Origin: JBAVVD01 sp049697115
GTDB taxonomy: Bacteria > Acidobacteriota > Aminicenantia > Aminicenantales > UBA4085
Length of the DNA: 64,000 nucleotides
Assembly (NCBI GenBank): GCA_049697115.1
Contig: JBAVVD010000040.1
Span: 1-64,000, forward strand
Reading direction: 5' to 3'
Under the pieces are notes generated by a model that saw nothing but the letters and a program-made list of their open reading frames with translations, made no database searches and was not told the DNA's origin. Every line of letters starts with the position of its first letter. The first letter of the stretch is position 1. Shown one piece after another: positions 23,086 to 31,671 of the stretch. A program made the position numbers and the translations under genes.

Positions 23086-25971
23086 TCAATTCCAGCCCTT
23101 TTTATGATTCTGGACATCCGCATGGTTGTTTTTCATGACCCGGTCCAGAACCCTGAAAAATTCTTCAGGCCTGAATGGCTTGGAGACATAGTCATCCATA
23201 CCGGCTTCCAAACACCGTTCGCGGTCACCTTTCATGGCGTGGGCCGTCATGGCGATGATGGGAATGTGCGTTCCCGTTTGATATTCTTTTTTCCGGATAT
23301 ACGCCGTCGCTTCGAGACCATTCATTCTCGGCATCTGGATATCCATTAGAATCAGATCAAAACGGATTTTTTTCAAGGCGCTCAACACTTTCCTTCCGTC
23401 TCCGGCGGTGGCGATCTTATGGCCTCTTTTTTCCAGCATGCGGACGGCGACTTTTTGATTGATCGGATTGTCTTCTCCCAGAAGGATGTGATAGAGCCGC
23501 CTGTTTTCCAACAGGGAAAGATTCGTGATTAATTCGCGCTCCTTTTTGGCGATGAATTGGCTGCCCAGGGACATCATGATGGCGTCAAAGAGTTCGGACT
23601 GCTTGATCGGCTTCATCAAATAGGCGGAAATCTCCAATTCTTTGGAGCGGCTGTGATCTCCTCTCCGATCGGCGGAAGTCAGCATCATGATTGTCGTTTC
23701 GGCGTATTCGGGAATCCGTTTGATGCGTTCGGCCAAGGAGAAACCGTCCATGCCCGGCATGTCGACATCCACGAGAAAGAGACCAAAGGATCGGCCGTTT
23801 TCTCGGTGTTTTTCCAAGATATCCAGGGCTTCCAGGCCGCTGGCCGCTGGCACGGGAGACATTGACCAGTTGGTCAGGATTTCCTGAAGGATCATTCGGT
23901 TTGTGGCATTGTCGTCGATCACCAGGACCCGAAGTTGATGAAGTTCTTTGGGTTCCACCGGAATGATTTTTTTCTTTTGTTTTTTCTGGAGACCGAAGGG
24001 GAGCGTAAAGTGAAATATGCTTCCCTTTCCGATTTCACTTTCGAGCCAGATTTGGCCTCTCATCAAGTGGATCAGCCGGAAAGATATCGACAGTCCGAGG
24101 CCGGTTCCGCCGTGCCTCCGCGTCATGGATCCGTCGGCCTGGGCGAATGCATTGAAGATGAGTTTCTGTTTGCTGCTGGAGATACCGATCCCCGTATCTT
24201 TGACCATGAAGTGGAGCGTGATTTGATCTTTGCTTTGACATTCCGAATGGACTTCAACGACCACCTCTCCTCGGCGCGTGAATTTGATGGCATTGCTGAC
24301 CAGATTGATGAGAATCTGGCGCAACCTTCCCAGATCTCCGATGACTCCGCCGGGCAGAGAAGGCGGAACGTGACAGATGAGCTCGAGGTTCTTCTTATGG
24401 GCCTCCAAGGCGAGGGAGGCCACGATATCGGCGATGGAATCATGGAGGTTGAACTCGATCGGCTGAAGGTCGATCATACGGGCTTCGATTTTGGAGAAAT
24501 CCAGGATGTCGTTGAGAATAGTCATCAGCGATTCCGCCGAGGCTTTGGCGGCCATGAGATAGTCGTGCTGTTCTTCGGTGAGTGGGGTGTCCAGAGCGAG
24601 TTCCAGCATCCCGATGACGCCGTTCATTGGCGTCCGGATTTCATGGCTCATATTGGCCAGAAATTCGTTCTTTGCCCGGTTCGCTTCCACCGCTTCTTCC
24701 CTGGACGCTCTCAATTCTTTTTCAGTCCTTTTCCACTCGGAAATGTTTGTCCAACAGCTGAGAACACCTTTAAACCGGTTTTTTTCAAACAGCGATTGAA
24801 CACTCACCAACCCTGGAATTTCCTTTCCGTCTTTGGCCAGGAGCCGGAGCTCATATCGTTCGAACATGCATGTTTTCCGGGAGCACGTCTTCTTCCTGGC
24901 TTTTTTGTATTCATTTCTGGGGATGATTTTTTTCCAGTGCTTTCCGATCAATTCCCTGGCGGAATAGCCGAGGATTTTTTCGATGGCCGGATTGACGAAG
25001 GTGATGATTCCCTTGGCGTCTTCGACGATAATCCCTTCAGCGAGATTCCGGACGATGCGTTCTTGAAATTCCTTGAGTGTGCGCAATTCTTTGTTGAGCT
25101 TCTTTTTCTCTTTGTCCTGTTTCAAGCCTTTTAAGGCAAAACCCAAATCGCCGGAAATTTCTTCCAACATTTTGACTTCCTGGCGCAGGTCAAAACAGTG
25201 GACTCCGTATCCGATGTGAAAGATTCCAAAGATTTCATGGGCATGTTTGAGCGGAAAAACAGCGGACCATCCCGTATTGATCGAATCGCAGGGCTTGCAC
25301 AAGGAAGCCCTTGAAACATTGGGAATGAACAGGGGTCTTCGTTTCTCCAGAACTTTCAGGGCGCACGGCCGAAGTTCATCCATCCATTTCCGATCACCCA
25401 CGCCGAAGAATTTTTCCGGTCGGCCTTTGGCGTCTACCAGGACGGCCTGCACGATCCGATAGTTTCCGTTTTTACTTAAAATCTCGCAGGCGGATTGAAG
25501 AAGTTGGCTGGGATTTGTCTCGTGGATAATGAGCTGATTGATGTCGCTCGTGGCGCGAAGGAGACGGTTCACGGACCTGATTTCCTGCTCCTTCCTCACC
25601 CATTCGGGGATGTCTTTGTAAATGCCGACAAATCCGTGCGATTTTCCATTGACTTGAATCGGAGAGAGGATGATGGTCACGTGAACCGGAGAATGGTCTT
25701 TCCGATAGCGGATGACGTCCGGTCGAAAGATCGTCTTTTTGCTCTGGAAATCTTCCCGGATCATCTGGACCGCTTCGCTGGACTGCTCTCCGCTGATGAG
25801 ACGGTCAAGATTTTTCCCGAGAGTTTCCTCTTTTGTGTATCCGAAGATTTTTTCGGCGCCTTGATTCCACTCGACAACATTTGTCTGGTCGTCGATGAAG
25901 ATGACTCCCTCATTGAGGCTGTTGATCAGCCATTCCAGATAGCCCTGTTCTTCTTGATTTCTGTCTTTCAT
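23086..25971 (-). CDS. Hybrid sensor histidine kinase (PAS-GAF-PAS-HisKA-HATPase-REC-REC)
   Basis: A 961-residue cytoplasmic sensor kinase. Order: PAS (about 10-125, GVIFIDDQTNVVEWN), a GAF-like domain (about 140-300), a second PAS (about 315-430, GIIVEDAKGIITFVNPAI), HisKA with NMSHEIRTPMNG (about 445), HATPase with DLGRLRQILINLVSNAIKF and GTGLGLSIS, then two receivers. Phospho-Asp sites are LFLVDVDMPGMDG in the first and LILMDIQMPRMNG in the second. No membrane helix is seen, so it senses an internal cue; the PAS and GAF domains may bind a cofactor. ATG 25971 is preferred (AAGG 9 nt upstream, promoter at 26005-26034); an upstream TTG at 26067 lies before that promoter. With the next two genes it forms a His-Asp-His-Asp relay. 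Confidence 0.92.
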   Translation of the reverse strand: MKDRNQEEQGYLEWLINSLNEGVIFIDDQTNVVEWNQGAEKIFGYTKEETLGKNLDRLISGEQSSEAVQMIREDFQSKKTIFRPDVIRYRKDHSPVHVTIILSPIQVNGKSHGFVGIYKDIPEWVRKEQEIRSVNRLLRATSDINQLIIHETNPSQLLQSACEILSKNGNYRIVQAVLVDAKGRPEKFFGVGDRKWMDELRPCALKVLEKRRPLFIPNVSRASLCKPCDSINTGWSAVFPLKHAHEIFGIFHIGYGVHCFDLRQEVKMLEEISGDLGFALKGLKQDKEKKKLNKELRTLKEFQERIVRNLAEGIIVEDAKGIITFVNPAIEKILGYSARELIGKHWKKIIPRNEYKKARKKTCSRKTCMFERYELRLLAKDGKEIPGLVSVQSLFEKNRFKGVLSCWTNISEWKRTEKELRASREEAVEANRAKNEFLANMSHEIRTPMNGVIGMLELALDTPLTEEQHDYLMAAKASAESLMTILNDILDFSKIEARMIDLQPIEFNLHDSIADIVASLALEAHKKNLELICHVPPSLPGGVIGDLGRLRQILINLVSNAIKFTRRGEVVVEVHSECQSKDQITLHFMVKDTGIGISSSKQKLIFNAFAQADGSMTRRHGGTGLGLSISFRLIHLMRGQIWLESEIGKGSIFHFTLPFGLQKKQKKKIIPVEPKELHQLRVLVIDDNATNRMILQEILTNWSMSPVPAASGLEALDILEKHRENGRSFGLFLVDVDMPGMDGFSLAERIKRIPEYAETTIMMLTSADRRGDHSRSKELEISAYLMKPIKQSELFDAIMMSLGSQFIAKKERELITNLSLLENRRLYHILLGEDNPINQKVAVRMLEKRGHKIATAGDGRKVLSALKKIRFDLILMDIQMPRMNGLEATAYIRKKEYQTGTHIPIIAMTAHAMKGDRERCLEAGMDDYVSKPFRPEEFFRVLDRVMKNNHADVQNHKKGWN

Positions 25972-26004
25972 CGCGATGTGCCTTGATGTGTGCGTTTTCA
26001 GAAG

Positions 26005-26034
26005 TCTATACTGAGACTCTTTTTTCTCCTTCAA
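26005..26034 (-). promoter_or_regulatory. Promoter of the phosphorelay operon
   Basis: Minus strand TTGAAG (26034-26029), 18-nt spacer, TATAGA (26010-26005), about 34 nt before the kinase ATG at 25971. Confidence 0.5.
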
Positions 26035-26095
26035 TAAGAATACTTTTCGCTTTGTATTTTTGAGCAAAGAAAAGAGGGGGTCAATCGCCTTTGGT

Positions 26096-26134
26096 GGTGA
26101 ATACCGAGATGATTTTCATCTCACCGTAATCACC
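26096..26134. promoter_or_regulatory. Long imperfect hairpin/dyad in the divergent intergenic region
   Basis: Fifteen pairs in three blocks: GGTGA (26096-26100) with TCACC (26130-26134), TAC (26102-26104) with GTA (26126-26128), and GAGATGA (26106-26112) with TCATCTC (26116-26122) around a TTT loop. It lies between the kinase operon and the AI-2E-family permease. No T-run follows, so it is more likely an operator or structured RNA than a terminator. The rest of 26135-26400 is GC-rich and holds no gene I can support. Confidence 0.45.
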
Positions 26135-26412
26135 GTTCGAGGGGAGGTCGGAAACCATAGCCATTTTCGGATTCCGACGGACGCATCTTCTATGATGGGG
26201 GCGATCGTCGAGGGAGGGTGGCACGGCGGAGGGGCTCCCCGCCCGCCCGGAGCCTCACGGCCTTTCGATCATTCCTTATCTTGCATTCTCCAGGAGCGGA
26301 GGTGAGGATGGACGGGGGGGAGCCGTGACAGGACCTTATTCCAAATCTGAGTCATCACCGAAACGGATGCTTCCCCTTGAAAGGAAGGATTTTCTTTGGA
26401 CCGGATTTGACT

Positions 26413-26418
26413 TATAAT
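26413..26418 (+). promoter_or_regulatory. -10 box of the AI-2E permease gene
   Basis: A perfect TATAAT 16 nt before ATG 26434; the matching -35 (TTTTCT at 17 nt) is poor. It shows that the in-frame start at 26377 is too far upstream. Confidence 0.45.
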
Positions 26419-26433
26419 ATCCGAAAGAAAACA

Positions 26434-27453
26434 ATGGAAAGACACCGGATCGTGATTGTGGCGGCAGGAGTCATTGCCATTTTCATCATTGGTCTTGTCC
26501 TGCGCCTCGCCAAACCCGTGCTCTTTCCTTTCTTTTTAGCTTTATTCATCTATTTTATTCTCTCTCCGGTGCTGGATTTTTTGACCCGGATGAAAATTCC
26601 CAGAGCCATTTCTCTGATTTTTATTCTTCTGGTCAGTTTCTTGATCCTGTATCTCCTCGGCTACCTCTTCTATTCCAGCGGAAAATCTTTTGCGGCCGGA
26701 TTTCCTGAATACGGTGACAAGATCAGCTCCCTTTTTAAGTCTCTTCAGGGAAAATTGAAGATCGCTGGATTGAAGTGGGACCCCCTGGCTTGGGCGGGAA
26801 ATTTGGACATTGATAAAGTCGGCTCTTTTTTACTGGGTTCACTGGGCACATTTTTCTCGTTTCTCGCAAATCTTTTTCTCGTCTTTATTTTCCTTATGTT
26901 CATGCTGGCCGGACGGGGGAAACTCCAGGTCAAAATTAGCCACTCATTCAATCCAGCCAAAGCCTCCCAATTGATCGTAATCCTCCAGAATATCGACCAT
27001 CAGGTTCAGAAATATTTGGCCATCAAGACCATTATCAGTCTTTTCTCCGGCATTCTGACCACCGTCATCCTGATTATCTTTGGCGTGGATTTTGCGATCG
27101 TCTTTGGCTTCCTCACCTTTCTTCTGAATTATATTCCGAATATTGGGTCGTTCATCTCCAAAGTCATCCCCATCCTGTTCGCCTTTTTTCAGTTTGGCAA
27201 GTTCTGGCCGGTGTTCTGGCTTCTCCTCATCCTGACGGCCGTGGATGGGATCGTGTCCATGGTCATTGAGCCGCGGTTGATGGGGCAGGGTCTGGGCCTG
27301 AGTCCGCTGGTTGTTCTTTTCGCACTTTTCTTTTGGGGCTGGCTCTGGGGAATTCCGGGAATGATTCTGGCCGTTCCTATAATGGCTGTGATGAAGATTG
27401 CTTTAAGCAATATTCCCTCGCTTCGCTTTCTGGAAGCATTAATGAGCAAATAG
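26434..27453 (+). CDS. AI-2E family transporter (TqsA/YdiK-like permease)
   Basis: An integral membrane protein of about 339 aa with the layout of the AI-2E exporter family: two or three N-terminal helices (VIVAAGVIAIFIIGLVL; FPFFLALFIYFILSP), a soluble helical stretch (about 100-145), and four or five C-terminal helices containing the conserved FLLNYIPNIGSFIS and PRLMGQGLGLSPLVV segments. Known members export autoinducer-2, or act in osmotic stress or sodium/proton exchange; the substrate cannot be read here. The ATG 26434 start is chosen because the -10 box lies between it and the earlier frame start. Divergent from the kinase operon. Confidence 0.88.
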   Translation: MERHRIVIVAAGVIAIFIIGLVLRLAKPVLFPFFLALFIYFILSPVLDFLTRMKIPRAISLIFILLVSFLILYLLGYLFYSSGKSFAAGFPEYGDKISSLFKSLQGKLKIAGLKWDPLAWAGNLDIDKVGSFLLGSLGTFFSFLANLFLVFIFLMFMLAGRGKLQVKISHSFNPAKASQLIVILQNIDHQVQKYLAIKTIISLFSGILTTVILIIFGVDFAIVFGFLTFLLNYIPNIGSFISKVIPILFAFFQFGKFWPVFWLLLILTAVDGIVSMVIEPRLMGQGLGLSPLVVLFALFFWGWLWGIPGMILAVPIMAVMKIALSNIPSLRFLEALMSK

Positions 27454-27602
27454 AAGAAAGGATCTCCACCCACCCGCCGAGGAGAACCTCTTTCCGCTCT
27501 TTGGAGGGGAAGACCCCTTCCAACGATCGCTGCGCTCTCTGCCTCCTCTTCTCGTTCTCGGCCGTGTGCCCTCCAACCAATGGGGCATATTCCCTTGGAA
27601 CC

Positions 27603-27634
27603 CCCGCCGGTCGAATCCGTCGACCGACTGCGGG
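27603..27634. repeat. Strong GC-rich hairpin between convergent genes
   Basis: CCCGC (27603-27607) directly followed by CGGTCGA (27608-27614), loop ATCCG, TCGACCG (27620-27626), a 3-nt bulge, and GCGGG (27630-27634): twelve pairs. It lies between the AI-2E-family gene (ends 27453) and the convergent gene ending at 27698. It has no T-tract on either strand, so it may be a bidirectional barrier or REP-like unit rather than a simple terminator. I see no gene in the rest of 27454-27697. Confidence 0.55.
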
Positions 27635-27697
27635 CGTAGGACTGCACTAATCCCCTTGTTTGGATTATTAATCCATCAAAGAATGAATGCGTTCTGA

Positions 27698-28348
27698 TTA
27701 GGTCGGTGTAATGATTCTCTTTTGGCGCGAGAGTTCCTGGATTTTCGCAAATTGCTCGATCAGGTTCTGGATGTAATTCCGACCCTCCAGATTCTCTCCG
27801 ATCCAGGATTTGGCTCCAAAGATCACCCGTTCCAGACACTGCAATTTTTCTTCGTTCTTGTAGACTTCGCTCCCGTCAGAAAGGATGATATTTGTTTGAT
27901 ACCGGCAGTTGGCCAAACTCCGGAGGATGGCTTCCCCGATTTCATTCTGGGGTTTTCCGTCTCTCTGTGGAAAGATCACCAGGCTCTGGCCTTTTTCCAG
28001 GTGTTCTCTGGCATACTCCAGGGCCAGGATGGCCTCCTTGTCCGAAAAAAGGGAATTTCTTTCTCCGTATTCTTTAAGCGAAGCCTCGATATGAAGGGCG
28101 AGCCAGGCCATACGCTCATCCTGTAAAAGGTCTTTTCTTCCAGGCTCAGGTCTTGGAGAAGAGGGCGTCTTCTTTTCAATAATCCTCTTTTCCTCATAGG
28201 GCCGGTGCTGGGCCAGGAAGCTGCAGCCGGGAGGGCAGTGGATTTCCTTGTTCCTGAGAATCCCGCAGCAGAGACTGCATATTTCCCCCCCCAGGGCTTT
28301 ACAAAAGCGCTTGGCTTTTTTCTGTTTGCATTTTATGCATTTGGCCAT
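27698..28348 (-). CDS. Hypothetical protein with N-terminal Cys-rich zinc-binding segment
   Basis: I do not recognise the family. The first 45 residues hold ten cysteines and a histidine in a zinc-ribbon-like pattern (CIKCKQKKAKRFCKALGG, CSLCCG, HCPPGCSF). A charged linker rich in Lys, Arg and Pro follows, then a mostly helical domain of about 140 residues (AWLALHIEASLKEYGER; ALEYAREHLEKGQSLVIFP). It is the last gene of the pyr-rnc cluster, 18 nt after the Mth938-like gene. The zinc segment suggests nucleic acid or protein binding, but nothing more can be said. Confidence 0.7.
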   Translation of the reverse strand: MAKCIKCKQKKAKRFCKALGGEICSLCCGILRNKEIHCPPGCSFLAQHRPYEEKRIIEKKTPSSPRPEPGRKDLLQDERMAWLALHIEASLKEYGERNSLFSDKEAILALEYAREHLEKGQSLVIFPQRDGKPQNEIGEAILRSLANCRYQTNIILSDGSEVYKNEEKLQCLERVIFGAKSWIGENLEGRNYIQNLIEQFAKIQELSRQKRIITPT

Positions 28349-28366
28349 TGTCGTTTTTGATGCGTC

Positions 28367-28705
28367 TCAGCAAGTCAGATGGAAGGCCCCGACCGTTTTT
28401 TTTTGAGGAGCGATACGGTTGAAGCTCCGGACAGCCTCCCGTGTTTTTTCAACAACCAGCGAGATCTTCTTGTCTTGAGCGGCCCGCCGGACTTCCTTTT
28501 CCTCTCTCATCAAGCCGAAAAAGCCCGTGCCGATAATAATGACTTCAGGCTCCTCCTGGAGAATTTCTGGGATGTCCGCCAGGTGGAGCGTATGTCCGGA
28601 TTTCCGCCACCACGGACTTTCGATCCGGCGCGGATAGATAATCAGGTCCGAATTGTAAACATGTCCGTCGACCGTCATTTTGCCAAAGTCATAAGCATCG
28701 ATCAT
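28367..28705 (-). CDS. Mth938-like domain protein (DUF498)
   Basis: A 112-residue protein with the hallmarks of the Mth938/NDUFAF3-like fold: YDFGKMTVDGHVYNSDLII at the start, the middle strand EVIIIGTGFFGLM, and the end TVGAFHLTC. In other organisms relatives are assembly factors or uncharacterised stand-alone proteins. Its start overlaps the rnc stop by 4 nt, so the two are translationally coupled. No catalytic residues are known for the family. Confidence 0.85.
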   Translation of the reverse strand: MIDAYDFGKMTVDGHVYNSDLIIYPRRIESPWWRKSGHTLHLADIPEILQEEPEVIIIGTGFFGLMREEKEVRRAAQDKKISLVVEKTREAVRSFNRIAPQKKTVGAFHLTC

Positions 28706-29439
28706 TTTTTCAGGAGAAAGGACTCCTGAGAAAGAGGTTTTATCTTTCTTCCCAGGATTCTCCGGAGGGCATTTTCCGCAGCTTTTTGCTCCGCGTTTTT
28801 TTTGGAGTAACCCTTAGCCTTGGCCAGAGCCTCCCCATTGGCATACACTTCAACGACAAAAATTTTCTTGTGATCGGGTCCTGTGGAGGTAATTGTGCGA
28901 TAGACGGGATGGGACAAATTGGTCTTCTGGAGATGTTCCTGGAGGGCCGATTTGTAATTGTTGATCAGGAACTTTTCGCTCTTGATTTTTTTAAAGGGAG
29001 AGCCGAGGATGTTGAGGAGAAAGGTCCGTGCGGATTCAAAGCCTCCATCCAAATAAATCGCTCCGACAAGAGCTTCAAAAGCTCCGGCCAGTATGGTTTT
29101 TTTGTCTCTCCCTCCGCTTCTCTCTTCGCCTTTTCCCAGCAGGATGTATTTGTAGAGTTTGATTTTATGCGCCAGTTGGGAAAGGGCATGCGTGCTGACT
29201 GCCGAAGATTTGAGCTTGGAAAGTTCCCCCTCTGAGAAGTGGGGGTAGGTGGAGCAAAAAAAGTCGGCAATGATCAGGCCGAGGACAGAGTCACCCAGAA
29301 ATTCCAGCACTTCGTTGTCTTTTGCCTTTTCCTGGCTTTCATAGGCATAGGAGCTGTGAGTTAACGCCTGCAGAAGTAGATCTTCTTTCCGAAAATAATA
29401 TCCGATGTTTTTTTGATAGTTTAATATTTTGCTGTCCAT
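28702..29439 (-). CDS. rnc: Ribonuclease III
   Basis: Double-strand-specific endoribonuclease for rRNA and mRNA processing. The RNase III signature NEVLEFLGDSVLGLIIADF (about residue 42) contains the metal-binding Glu and Asp. A second acidic pair appears in AGAFEALVGAIYLDGGF (about 118). A double-stranded RNA-binding domain occupies about 165-235 (KSALQEHLQK … AKGYSKKNAEQKAAENALRRIL). The 245 aa length is normal. It sits 15 nt after pyrC, as part of the long minus-strand cluster. Confidence 0.97.
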   Translation of the reverse strand: MDSKILNYQKNIGYYFRKEDLLLQALTHSSYAYESQEKAKDNEVLEFLGDSVLGLIIADFFCSTYPHFSEGELSKLKSSAVSTHALSQLAHKIKLYKYILLGKGEERSGGRDKKTILAGAFEALVGAIYLDGGFESARTFLLNILGSPFKKIKSEKFLINNYKSALQEHLQKTNLSHPVYRTITSTGPDHKKIFVVEVYANGEALAKAKGYSKKNAEQKAAENALRRILGRKIKPLSQESFLLKK

Positions 29440-29454
29440 GGTTAATTCCGTCTT

Positions 29455-30738
29455 TCAGGATGAAAAAGGATAGATGATTTTTCCGCCGACAATCGTCATC
29501 TCCGGCGCGCCCTTCAGTTTCCAGTTGTGAAATGGACTGTTGCGGCTTTTGGACTGGAAACTGTTCACATTGACCACAATCTCCTTGTGGAGATTGAGGA
29601 TTGTGAGATCGGCATCGGCGCCGACGGCGATCCGGCCCTTATTCTTCAGATCCAGAAGGCGGGCCGGGGTGGTGGAGGTCATTTCAATGAGCCTGTGGAT
29701 GGAAATGATATTTTTGTTGACCAGCCGGTCCAGAAGAAGAGAGACGGCAGTCTCCAACCCGTTGATGCCAAAAGGAGCCCTGTCGAATTCGAGGTCCTTT
29801 TCTTCCGGCGAGTGAGGGGCATGGTCGGTGGCAAGGACATCGATAGTCCCATTTTTAACGGCGGAAAGGAGAGCCTCCACGTCCTCCTGGCTGCGGAGAG
29901 GAGGATTGACTTTTAAATTGGTGTCGTACCCTTCCAAGAGGGAATCGGAAAGAAGGAGATGGTGGGGAGTGGCTTCAGCTGTTACCTGGATCTTTTTTCT
30001 CTTCGCCTCTTGAATCAGCTGGACGGCTCCCTTCACGCTCACGTGGGCAAAATGGATTCTGGACCGGGATTTTTCGGCAAGGATGATGTCCCTGGCCACC
30101 ATGATTTCTTCGGCCGAGGTAGGAATTCCCCGGAGGCCGAGCCGGTAAGAATGGATGCCTTCGTTCATCACGCCGCCTTCACTCAGGTGAGTATCTTCGC
30201 AGTGGTCGATGATTAATGTTTCAAGGAATTGGGCATATTCCAGAGCCCGCCGCATGACCAGGCTGTTCAGCACAGGCTGGCCGTCGTCGGAGAAGGCCAC
30301 TGCTCCCGCTTCGAGCAAGTCCGCCATATCCGTTAATTCCGCTCCGTGAAGCCCCTTTGTGATGGCCGCGATGGGATAGACATTCACCACGGCCTTTTTT
30401 TGAGCTTCCGAGAGGATGAATTCAGTGACTCCTTGATTGTCATTTGGAGGAACGGTGTTGGGCATGGTGCAGATGGTTGTGAAGCCCCCTTTGGCGGCCG
30501 CACGGGATCCGGTCTCGATGGTCTCTTTTTCTTCCTGGCCAGGCTCCCGGAGGTGGGTATGCATGTCGATCAATCCGGGAGCGACCACGAGCCTCGAAGC
30601 GTCAATCACTTTGGACCCTTCGGTATCGATCTTGGCCTTCAGGTCGACAATTTTTCCTCTCTCGATGAGTATGTCGAGCGTTTCATCCGTTTGGGTGGCC
30701 GGGTCCACCACCCGTCCGTTCTTAATCAGCAGTCTCAC
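29455..30738 (-). CDS. pyrC: Dihydroorotase
   Basis: Cyclises carbamoyl-aspartate to dihydroorotate in pyrimidine synthesis. It belongs to the class I (PyrC/multifunctional) dihydroorotases of about 427 aa. Zinc ligands are in GLIDMHTHLREPG (about 57); other site residues are in CTMPNTVPPND, LIIDHCEDTHLSEGG (about 175), IHFAHVSVKGA and VLATDHAPHSPEEKD (about 305). It overlaps pyrB by 17 nt, so the two are coupled and may form the ATCase-DHOase complex known from some bacteria. Confidence 0.96.
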   Translation of the reverse strand: MRLLIKNGRVVDPATQTDETLDILIERGKIVDLKAKIDTEGSKVIDASRLVVAPGLIDMHTHLREPGQEEKETIETGSRAAAKGGFTTICTMPNTVPPNDNQGVTEFILSEAQKKAVVNVYPIAAITKGLHGAELTDMADLLEAGAVAFSDDGQPVLNSLVMRRALEYAQFLETLIIDHCEDTHLSEGGVMNEGIHSYRLGLRGIPTSAEEIMVARDIILAEKSRSRIHFAHVSVKGAVQLIQEAKRKKIQVTAEATPHHLLLSDSLLEGYDTNLKVNPPLRSQEDVEALLSAVKNGTIDVLATDHAPHSPEEKDLEFDRAPFGINGLETAVSLLLDRLVNKNIISIHRLIEMTSTTPARLLDLKNKGRIAVGADADLTILNLHKEIVVNVNSFQSKSRNSPFHNWKLKGAPEMTIVGGKIIYPFSS

Positions 30739-31660
30739 GATCTTTTCCTCCTAACAGGATGTAGAGCACGGCCATTCGCACGGCGATTCCATTTTCAACC
30801 TGATTGAGGATAACGGATTTCGACGAATTGGCCATTTCATCGGATATTTCCACACCCCGGTTGATCGGCCCCGGATGCATGATGATCGCATCTTTTTTTG
30901 CCAGACGGAATCGTTTTTCCGTCAGACAGAAGAGGTTTCGGTATTCCCGAATGGAAGGGAAAAAATTCTTCTGCTGCCGTTCCAGCTGAATGCGGAGCAT
31001 CATGATCACATCCGCTCCATCCAGCGCCCTCTCCAGGTGATGGGAGATCTCGGCTCCGGTAGCCTCAAATTCTTTGGGGAGAAGGGAAGGGGGACCGACA
31101 AGCTTAACGTGCGCTCCCATTTTTTTTAACAGGATGATATTGGAGCGAGCCACCCGGCTGTGGAGGATATCTCCGACAATGACGACTTTGAGGTCTTTCA
31201 ATCCCTTTTTCTTCTGGCGAATGGTGAAGGCGTCCAGCAGAGCCTGTGTCGGGTGTTCGTGGGAACCGTCGCCGGCATTGATCACATGGGAGCGGCAGAA
31301 AGTGGACACATAATAGGGAGCGCCCGCACTCGAATGCCGGATGATGAGGGCGTCCGGATTCATGGCCTCGAGGTTAAGGACGGTGTCTTTGAGACCTTCG
31401 CCTTTGACGACGCTCGAGCTTTGGAGGCTGAAGTTAATGATGTCGGCACTCAATCTTTTGGCGGCGATTTCAAAAGAGCTTCTTGTCCGTGTGCTGGGTT
31501 CGAAGAAAAGGTTGATGATCGTTTTCCCCCTCAGTGTGGGGACCTTTTTCACTTCTCTGGTGGAGATTTCGATCATGGATTCGGCCGTATCCAGAATGGT
31601 CAGAATTTCCGAGGATTTCAGATGCTCAATGCCGAGGAGATGTCTGTGTCTGAATTCCAA
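30722..31660 (-). CDS. pyrB: Aspartate carbamoyltransferase catalytic subunit
   Basis: Forms carbamoyl-aspartate from carbamoyl phosphate and aspartate. The carbamoyl phosphate loop is FEPSTRTRSSFEIAAKRL (about 53), followed by GDGSHEHPTQALLDAFT (about 132), and the aspartate loop MHPGPINRGVEI near the C-terminus. The 312 aa length is typical. No pyrI regulatory subunit is next to it, as expected for a PyrB paired with a PyrC-type dihydroorotase and controlled through PyrR. Order pyrR-pyrB-pyrC. Confidence 0.97.
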   Translation of the reverse strand: MEFRHRHLLGIEHLKSSEILTILDTAESMIEISTREVKKVPTLRGKTIINLFFEPSTRTRSSFEIAAKRLSADIINFSLQSSSVVKGEGLKDTVLNLEAMNPDALIIRHSSAGAPYYVSTFCRSHVINAGDGSHEHPTQALLDAFTIRQKKKGLKDLKVVIVGDILHSRVARSNIILLKKMGAHVKLVGPPSLLPKEFEATGAEISHHLERALDGADVIMMLRIQLERQQKNFFPSIREYRNLFCLTEKRFRLAKKDAIIMHPGPINRGVEISDEMANSSKSVILNQVENGIAVRMAVLYILLGGKDRETAD

Positions 31661-31671
31661 TGTCTGTTCTC

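Noticed and set aside
27189..27839. 216-codon minus-strand frame at the end of the AI-2E gene
   Set aside because: It overlaps two real genes and crosses a strong hairpin; its translation shows no domain.
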